Of a stretch of 5,021 nucleotides of DNA, positions 1 to 5,021 are shown one piece after another. This DNA comes from Chitinophagaceae bacterium (lineage in GTDB: Bacteria > Bacteroidota > Bacteroidia > Chitinophagales > Chitinophagaceae). How positions within the stretch are numbered: position 1 is the first letter of the stretch; the number at the start of each line of letters is the position of its first letter. The position numbers were made by a program, and so were the translations under genes. Under the pieces are notes generated by a model that worked only from the letters and a program-made list of their open reading frames with translations, ran no database searches and was not told the origin of the DNA. The stretch lies in NCBI GenBank assembly GCA_018061385.1, contig JAGOUF010000223.1:1-5021 (forward strand), written 5' to 3'.

Positions 1-521
1 GGTTAGATGTGTTTTCAACACAAGCCGATAAAGCAATATTGCAAGCTTTAATGGATTGTGGTTGTAATATTTCTGTTCAGCCAGAAATAATAGAAGTTGG
101 TTTGCCAGCTTCAGGAATTGCCGGTTTAAAAGCCTTTCAGTTCAATGCAACAGATTGCCCAGATCTGTTTCCACCATTGGTTGCATTGGCAGCTTATTGC
201 AATGGAACAACAGTAATAGAAGGGGTTAGCAGATTGGCTCACAAAGAAAGTAACCGAGGCTTAACCTTACAAGAAGAATTTGCAAAAATGGGTATTGAAA
301 TAATTTTGCAAGATGATTTAATGTTGGTTAAAGGAGGTACAGGCGTTAATGCTGCAATTGTACACTCACGTCACGACCATAGAATTGCAATGGCATCTGC
401 TGTTGCAGCTTTACAAGCCAATGGGAATGTTGAAATTGAAGAAGCAGAATCTATCAATAAATCATACCCTAATTTTTACGATCATTTGCAAAAGCTAGGA
501 GCAACAGTTCAATATTCATAA
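1..521 (+). CDS. aroA: 3-phosphoshikimate 1-carboxyvinyltransferase (EPSP synthase), C-terminal part, cut by left edge
   Basis: This is the last ~172 codons of EPSP synthase, the cytoplasmic shikimate-pathway enzyme that transfers the enolpyruvyl group of PEP to shikimate-3-phosphate on the way to chorismate and aromatic amino acids. The frame is open to the left edge (codons TTA GAT precede the GTG at 9), so that GTG is internal. Family enzymes are about 410-430 residues, so about 60% is missing upstream. Visible motifs are: CPDLFPPL, whose Asp (162-164) aligns with the E. coli catalytic Asp313; HKESNR (240-257), aligning with the KE[ST]DR motif that holds Glu341; DHRIAMA (375-395), with the PEP-binding Arg; and NKSYPNF, whose Lys (459-461) aligns with Lys411. 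The family motif normally has Asp where this has Asn (KESNR). The gene ends in TAA, 58 bases before the next gene on the same strand. Identification is secure from the motifs; the residue equivalences are from memory of the family. Confidence 0.96.
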   Translation, partial: LDVFSTQADKAILQALMDCGCNISVQPEIIEVGLPASGIAGLKAFQFNATDCPDLFPPLVALAAYCNGTTVIEGVSRLAHKESNRGLTLQEEFAKMGIEIILQDDLMLVKGGTGVNAAIVHSRHDHRIAMASAVAALQANGNVEIEEAESINKSYPNFYDHLQKLGATVQYS

Positions 522-540
522 TTGCAAAAGTGTTTGTTTG

Positions 541-564
541 GTGGAATAAATAATTATCTTCCAC
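541..564 (+). other. Hairpin in the aroA-peptidase gap
   Basis: GTGGAA (541-546) pairs with TTCCAC (559-564), and TAA (547-549) pairs with TTA (554-556), leaving a 2-base bulge at 557-558 and a 4-base loop at 550-553. That gives nine pairs, three of them G-C. It starts 19 bases after the aroA stop and ends 15 bases before the next ATG. There is no run of T after it, so it is a poor intrinsic terminator. It could be a leader structure near the ribosome-binding region, an mRNA processing or stability element, or chance. Folding energy was not computed. Confidence 0.3.
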
Positions 565-579
565 TTTCAATCTCAGCTT

Positions 580-627
580 ATGAAAAAAGTGTTTTTGCTC
601 CTATTAATTTCTGTGCAAGTTTGTGCA
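580..627 (+). other. Signal peptide of the M14 peptidase
   Basis: Residues 1-16 have a Lys-Lys N-terminus, a hydrophobic core VFLLLLISV and a VCA signal peptidase I site before Gln17. The residue before Cys15 is Val rather than Gly, Ala or Ser, which argues against a lipoprotein. An N-terminal Gln after cleavage is common in exported Bacteroidota proteins and may cyclise to pyroglutamate (inference). Confidence 0.85.
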
Positions 628-3129
628 CAAGATTTAAGTTATTACTTACCCAAGCATGTTGCTTACAACAGTTCAATTCCAACTCCAAAATCAATTATTG
701 GTCATGAGGTTGGCGAATGGCATGTAACGCATGATAAGTTGGTGTATTTCATGAAAGCAGTTGCAGCAGCATCCAATAGAATGCAATTGCAAATAATGGG
801 TAAAACCTATGAAGGTAGAGAGCAAGTTGCCCTAATTATTTCTTCTCCTGCAAATCTTGCAAAATTAGAAACCATTCGTTTAGAGCATTTGCAATTAAGT
901 AATTCTCAGCAATCTGCTACTCAAAATATTGCCAATATGCCCGTTGTAGTTTGGATGGGTTATAGCATACATGGCAATGAAAGTAGTGGTTCCAATGCGT
1001 CTCTTTTAGCTGCTTATTATTTGGCAGCAGCTGAAGGCGAAGAAGTTGATAAATTATTAGCTAATACTGTAATTATTATTGATCCCAGTTTCAATCCTGA
1101 TGGATTGAATCGTTTTGCAACTTGGGCAAATATGCACAAAAGCCAAACTCAAGTTAGCGATCCCAATTCAAGAGAGTTTAATGAAGTTTGGCCCGGTGGA
1201 AGGTTCAACCATTATTGGTTTGATTTGAATAGAGATTGGTTGCCTGCACAGCATGTAGAAAGTAGAAATAGATTGCAATTGTTTCATCAATGGAAACCCA
1301 ATATTTTAACTGATCATCATGAAATGGGAAGTAACTCCACTTTCTTTTTTCAACCTGGAGTTCCGTCAAGAGTAAATCCAAATACACCAGATAAAAATCA
1401 ACAACTTACTGCAGCTATTGGTAACTATCATGCAAAATTCTTAGATAGTATTGGTTCTTTTTATTTTACCAAAGAAGGGTACGATGATTTTTATTATGGA
1501 AAAGGTTCAACTTATCCAGATATTAATGGTGGTGTTGGAATTTTGTTTGAACAAGCTAGTAGTCGTGGTCATGCTCAAGATACAGAAAACGGATTACTCA
1601 CTTTTCCATTCACCATTCGAAATCAATTTACCACTACACTTTCAACTTTAGCAGCAGCAAATGGGTTAAGAAAAGAAATGCTTACCTATCAAAGAAATTT
1701 TTATAAAGATGTAGCTAAAGAAGCTGATGCATACAATATTAAAGGTTTTGTTTTTGGTAATAAAAACGATAAAGCCAAAACCAATATTTTAGTGGAAATG
1801 CTTTTGCGTCATCAAATCGAAATTTTCAACTTAAAACAAGATGTAACTGTTGATGGACAAGTGTTTACTAAAGATGAAGCTTATGTTATTCCTACCAATC
1901 AACAACAATTTAAAATTATAAAAACTGTTTTTGAAAAAACATTTGATTATAAAGACAGTTTGTTTTACGACATAACATCTTGGACAATGCCTCTAGCATT
2001 GGGACTTCAATATGCAGAAGTGAAAAACAATGTTTCAGCTTTAATGGGCAATAAGATTATAACCAATCCTACTTTGCCTTTGCTTACACATCATATAAAA
2101 AATCCGTATGCTTATATTATAAAGTGGAACGAAATGTTTGCTCCAAAAATTCTTTACCAATTGCAACAGAAAGGAATTATAGCAAAAGTTGCAACACAGC
2201 AATTTATTGCTACAATCAACAACAAAGAAGAAGAGTTTGGGTATGGAACAATTGTAATACCTGTATCTATTCAAAATAAAAATGGTGAAGCACTGATTAA
2301 TTTAATTGATGAAGTGGCCAACAATACTGGTGTAGAAATATTTGCAGTTTCAACAGGGTTGTCTTCTAAAGGAATTGATTTAGGAAGTGGAAGTTTAATG
2401 AATGTGAAAGTGCCTAAAGTAATGATGTTGGTAGGCAATGGTACATCTCCAACTGATGTTGGTGAAATTTGGCATTTGTTAGATACAAGATTTAAAATTC
2501 CTGTTTCAAATGTTGATGTAGAAAGAATCAACAATATTTCTATAACTAAATACAATGTAATTATTATGCCATCTGGTTCATACAACACATTGGCTAAAGA
2601 TGCACAAGAAAAATTGAGAACTTGGGTTAGCAATGGAGGAACATTAATTGCAACAGAAGATGCTGTGAAAGTGTTGGCAACTAATGGATTTACAAAAGTT
2701 CAATTTAAAAATATTGAAGGTAAAAAAGATTCAACTTTAAACATGCCTTATTATTTGCGTAGCGATGAAGTAAGAGCAAAAGAAATGACAGGTTCTATTT
2801 TTGAAGCAAGTATAGATATTACTCATCCTTTATGTTATGGCTATAAGAAACCAACAGTAAGTATTTTTAAAAGTAGCAATTCGTTGATGTTGCAAAATCC
2901 AAATCCTTATGATAGCCCTGTGTTATTTACAGAAAATCCATTGCAAAGTGGTTATTTATTTAGAGGATATAAAGATAAAGTTGGCAATACTGCATCTGTT
3001 AATATTGATGTTTTGGGTAGAGGGAAAGTTATTTCAATGATTGATAATTTAAACTTTAGAGCTTATTGGTTGGGCACCAATAAAATATTTATGAATGCTA
3101 TTTTCTTTGCAGATTTAATTCGTTTATAG
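580..3129 (+). CDS. Exported M14-family zinc carboxypeptidase-like protein with C-terminal GATase1-like domain
   Basis: Complete 849-residue metallopeptidase, predicted to be periplasmic or secreted. Residues 1-16 form a signal peptide (Lys2-Lys3, a Leu-rich core, VCA before Gln17); Cys15 lacks a lipobox. The M14 domain spans about 30-360. Zinc ligands are His131 and Glu134 (HGNE) and His247 in DHHEMGSN. Asn217-Arg218 in DLNRDW match the substrate-binding Asn144-Arg145 of carboxypeptidase A, and Glu324 in ILFEQASSRG fits the general-base Glu270. NPDG (172-175) is also typical of the family. A middle region (about 370-600) is unassigned. Residues about 610-720 resemble a class I glutamine-amidotransferase fold (VMMLVG, IIMPSGSY, WVSNGGTLIATED), with Ser-Gly-Ser at 665-667 and no Cys where a nucleophile would sit. 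The C-terminal end is beta-rich and shows no recognisable type IX secretion tail. ATG 580 is chosen because the signal peptide begins there; no Shine-Dalgarno is visible. True substrate and cleavage specificity are unknown. Confidence 0.9.
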   Translation: MKKVFLLLLISVQVCAQDLSYYLPKHVAYNSSIPTPKSIIGHEVGEWHVTHDKLVYFMKAVAAASNRMQLQIMGKTYEGREQVALIISSPANLAKLETIRLEHLQLSNSQQSATQNIANMPVVVWMGYSIHGNESSGSNASLLAAYYLAAAEGEEVDKLLANTVIIIDPSFNPDGLNRFATWANMHKSQTQVSDPNSREFNEVWPGGRFNHYWFDLNRDWLPAQHVESRNRLQLFHQWKPNILTDHHEMGSNSTFFFQPGVPSRVNPNTPDKNQQLTAAIGNYHAKFLDSIGSFYFTKEGYDDFYYGKGSTYPDINGGVGILFEQASSRGHAQDTENGLLTFPFTIRNQFTTTLSTLAAANGLRKEMLTYQRNFYKDVAKEADAYNIKGFVFGNKNDKAKTNILVEMLLRHQIEIFNLKQDVTVDGQVFTKDEAYVIPTNQQQFKIIKTVFEKTFDYKDSLFYDITSWTMPLALGLQYAEVKNNVSALMGNKIITNPTLPLLTHHIKNPYAYIIKWNEMFAPKILYQLQQKGIIAKVATQQFIATINNKEEEFGYGTIVIPVSIQNKNGEALINLIDEVANNTGVEIFAVSTGLSSKGIDLGSGSLMNVKVPKVMMLVGNGTSPTDVGEIWHLLDTRFKIPVSNVDVERINNISITKYNVIIMPSGSYNTLAKDAQEKLRTWVSNGGTLIATEDAVKVLATNGFTKVQFKNIEGKKDSTLNMPYYLRSDEVRAKEMTGSIFEASIDITHPLCYGYKKPTVSIFKSSNSLMLQNPNPYDSPVLFTENPLQSGYLFRGYKDKVGNTASVNIDVLGRGKVISMIDNLNFRAYWLGTNKIFMNAIFFADLIRL

Positions 3130-3174
3130 GTACAATTTTTTTGTATTTAATTGTGTATTTTTTAAAATAGAACT
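3130..3174 (+). other. A/T-rich gap between the two peptidase genes, with weak inverted repeats
   Basis: This 45-base spacer is almost all A and T. ACAATT (3132-3137) and AATTGT (3149-3154) can form a six-pair stem with an 11-base loop, followed by TATTTTTT (3156-3163). That has the shape of a very weak intrinsic terminator. A second inverted repeat, TATTTT (3156-3161) and AAAATA (3164-3169), is separated by only two bases and sits six bases before the ATG. The A-rich stretch before the start, without a Shine-Dalgarno, is normal for Bacteroidota. In such A/T-rich DNA both repeats may be chance. The short gap suggests that the two genes can be co-transcribed. Confidence 0.3.
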
Positions 3175-3231
3175 ATGTTAAAAAGAATATTGATTGTTGT
3201 TTGTACACTTACGTCATTGTTGGTTACAGCA
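3175..3231 (+). other. Signal peptide of the DPP IV-like peptidase
   Basis: Residues 1-19 have a Leu-Lys-Arg N-terminus, a hydrophobic core ILIVVCTLTSLLV and a VTA signal peptidase I site before Gln20-Gln21. The Cys at position 10 is in the middle of the core with no lipobox, so a lipoprotein is unlikely. This directs the enzyme across the inner membrane, as for the neighbouring M14 peptidase. Confidence 0.82.
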
Positions 3232-5021
3232 CAACAAAAAAACCTAGATTATGATGCTGTGTTTAAAAACACTGCAATTGGAATTTATACACCCTTGCCA
3301 AGTTTTGTTAGGTGGATTGATAATGACAATGCTGTTTTTGCAGAACGGAAAGAAGGGAATAAAAGACCAACAGAATTTATTTTAAATATTGCTACTGGGG
3401 CTAAAACAGTTTTGCCAGATTCGTTACTTGAATTAAAACAAGCTGAAAAATTATTGGATGGTGCTTTGAATGCAACAAATTCGCCCAACCAAACGATGGT
3501 TGCTTTTACACAAAAAAACAATTTGTATATAAAGCAAGTAGGAACAAATAGTACAAAACAACTTACGTTTGATGGTAGCGATGTAATTTTAAATGGCTAT
3601 GCTTCTTGGATTTATTATGAAGAAATCTTGGGCAGACAAAGCAGATACAAAGCCTTTTGGTGGAGCAATGATAGTAAGTATTTAGCCTTTATGCGTTTTG
3701 ATGATACTGAAGTTCCTATGTATCCAATTTATGTTAATAGTGGTCAACATGGATATACTGAAAAAACGAGATACCCAAAAGTGGGCGATAAAAACCCAAC
3801 AGTAAAAATTGGGATTGTAGAAATTGAAACAGGCAAAATTACTTGGGCTAACTTTAATGATAAAGAAGATCAATATTTTGGAATGCCCTATTTTAATCCC
3901 AACAATGAGTTGTGGGTTCAATGGATGAATAGAGGACAAGATGAATTAAACATTTTTCAAATTGATAAACAATCTGGGGCTAAAACACTTGTATACAAAG
4001 AACAACAAACTACTTGGATTGATTTAGACGATACAGATAGAATTGAATTTTTATTGAACGGGAAACAATTTATTTTAAAGAGTGACAAGAGTGGTTGGTA
4101 TCAATTTTATTTACACGATATTTCTGGCAAACAAATTAATGCAATTACCAATGGCAATTTTACTGTTGGTTCTATTGTGAAAATTGATCAAAATAAATTA
4201 TTTTTTACAGCAAGAAAAGAACATTCTGCACGGTGGGATTTTTATTCGGTACAATTAGATGGAAAAAATTTACAGCGACATTCATTTGGAGATTTTTCAT
4301 TTTCAAATATTCAATTATCACCAAAAAATAATTATTTCATTGCGAATTATAGCAATACTTCAAACCCTGCAACATTGGCTGTAGTTGACTTAAAAGGAAA
4401 TATAAAACAAGTTATTGGAACAGCAAAAGGTGAGAATTTCAATCAATATCAACTTCCTAAAAAAGAATATTTAACTGTTACAAGTACAGATGGGTTGTTT
4501 CAATTGCCCATTGTGATTACTTATCCAATCAACTTTAATCCCAATCAAAAATATCCTGTATTAATGAATGTTTATGGTGGCCCAAATGCTGGTAGAGTAT
4601 ACGATACTTGGAATACTTCACTTACTGATATTTGGTGGGCACAAGAAGGCTTAATTCAAATTAGTGCCGACAATAGAAGCAGCGGACATTTTGGAAAAGT
4701 TGGCATGAATTATATTCATAGGCAATTGGGTATTTATGAAATTGAAGATTTTATGGCTGTTGGAAAATGGATTAAACAACAAACTTGGAGCGATACATCT
4801 AAGCTGTGTATTACAGGAGGAAGCTTTGGTGGTTACATGACTTGCATGGCGTTAACTTATGGTGCTTCTGTATTTAATTATGGTATTGCAAACTCATCTG
4901 TTACAGATTGGAAATTGTACGATACACATTATACTGAACGTTTTATGGATACGCCAAACGAAAACCCAGAAGGCTATAAAAAAACAAGTGTACTGCAATA
5001 TGCAAACATGTACAAAGGATT
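3175..5021 (+). CDS. Exported dipeptidyl-peptidase IV-like serine peptidase (S9B family), cut by right edge
   Basis: The first 615 codons of a prolyl-oligopeptidase-family serine peptidase that should remove X-Pro or X-Ala dipeptides from peptide N-termini in the periplasm. Residues 1-19 form a signal peptide (Lys3-Arg4, hydrophobic core, VTA before Gln20). The beta-propeller covers about 40-430 and holds WIYYEEI, whose Glu149-Glu150 match the human DPP4 pair Glu205/Glu206 that anchors the substrate amino terminus. It is followed by DDTEVPMYPI and YPKVGDKNPTVK, both DPP4-like. In the alpha/beta-hydrolase domain, YGGP gives the oxyanion Tyr467 (human Tyr547), GGSFGGYMT gives the nucleophile Ser550 (Ser630), and Val576, Trp579, Tyr582 and Tyr586 match the S1-pocket positions 656, 659, 662 and 666. 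The offset to human DPP4 stays at 80 throughout. The catalytic Asp and His would fall near 628 and 660, beyond the window. The loop DNRSSGHFG has Ser where DxRG is usual. ATG 3175 is supported by the signal peptide. Confidence 0.93.
   Translation, partial: MLKRILIVVCTLTSLLVTAQQKNLDYDAVFKNTAIGIYTPLPSFVRWIDNDNAVFAERKEGNKRPTEFILNIATGAKTVLPDSLLELKQAEKLLDGALNATNSPNQTMVAFTQKNNLYIKQVGTNSTKQLTFDGSDVILNGYASWIYYEEILGRQSRYKAFWWSNDSKYLAFMRFDDTEVPMYPIYVNSGQHGYTEKTRYPKVGDKNPTVKIGIVEIETGKITWANFNDKEDQYFGMPYFNPNNELWVQWMNRGQDELNIFQIDKQSGAKTLVYKEQQTTWIDLDDTDRIEFLLNGKQFILKSDKSGWYQFYLHDISGKQINAITNGNFTVGSIVKIDQNKLFFTARKEHSARWDFYSVQLDGKNLQRHSFGDFSFSNIQLSPKNNYFIANYSNTSNPATLAVVDLKGNIKQVIGTAKGENFNQYQLPKKEYLTVTSTDGLFQLPIVITYPINFNPNQKYPVLMNVYGGPNAGRVYDTWNTSLTDIWWAQEGLIQISADNRSSGHFGKVGMNYIHRQLGIYEIEDFMAVGKWIKQQTWSDTSKLCITGGSFGGYMTCMALTYGASVFNYGIANSSVTDWKLYDTHYTERFMDTPNENPEGYKKTSVLQYANMYKG

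Noticed and set aside
9..11. GTG as the start of the first gene
   Set aside because: The same frame stays open to the left edge with Leu-Asp codons, and the protein would lack more than half of EPSP synthase. The gene is simply cut by the window.
533..562. Possible Bacteroidota promoter (TTTG at 533-536 and TATCTTCC at 555-562) before the M14 gene
   Set aside because: The -7 part matches the TAnnTTTG consensus only partly, and in A/T-rich DNA such matches are common. It would also place transcription start almost at the start codon.
522..707. Small + strand reading frame starting at TTG right after aroA
   Set aside because: It overlaps the signal peptide and early coding region of the M14 gene in another frame, shows no recognisable domain, and is best explained as a shadow.
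2271..2633. 120-codon open frame on the minus strand inside the M14 gene
   Set aside because: It lies wholly antisense to a well-supported gene, shows no family motif, and is the kind of open frame expected by chance opposite a long coding region.
1..5021. A new defence, mobile or CRISPR-type system
   Set aside because: All three genes belong to well-known families, coding density leaves only 58- and 45-base gaps, and there are no long repeats, transposase or integrase genes, or tRNA-like structures.

Overview
This A+T-rich window carries three genes on the + strand, tightly packed and all pointing the same way. The organism is very probably a member of the Bacteroidota, possibly near the Chitinophagaceae or a related low-GC lineage. 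The grounds are the short A/T-rich gaps, the absence of Shine-Dalgarno sequences before the starts, signal peptides ending in Ala-Gln, and an S9 peptidase of the type common in this phylum. The genus is not resolvable by eye.

Layout: (1) positions 1-521 hold the 3' end of aroA (EPSP synthase, shikimate pathway), cut by the left edge. (2) After a 58-base gap containing a hairpin comes a complete 849-residue exported M14-family zinc carboxypeptidase-like protein (580-3129). It has a C-terminal class I glutamine-amidotransferase-like domain that appears to lack a catalytic cysteine. (3) After a 45-base A/T-rich gap with weak inverted repeats comes an exported S9B dipeptidyl-peptidase IV-like serine peptidase (3175 to the right edge). 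It is cut before its catalytic Asp and His.

The two peptidases both carry signal peptides and lie next to each other, so they plausibly act together on peptides in the periplasm or outside the cell: one is a metallopeptidase, the other removes N-terminal X-Pro or X-Ala dipeptides. aroA is cytoplasmic and unrelated in function; its adjacency looks like ordinary gene packing. I see no RNA genes, mobile elements, CRISPR arrays or phage genes, and no convincing sign of a new multi-gene system. The most interesting points are the M14 plus pseudo-amidotransferase architecture, the gap-free conservation of the DPP IV active site with one changed loop residue, and the small inverted repeats in the two gaps.
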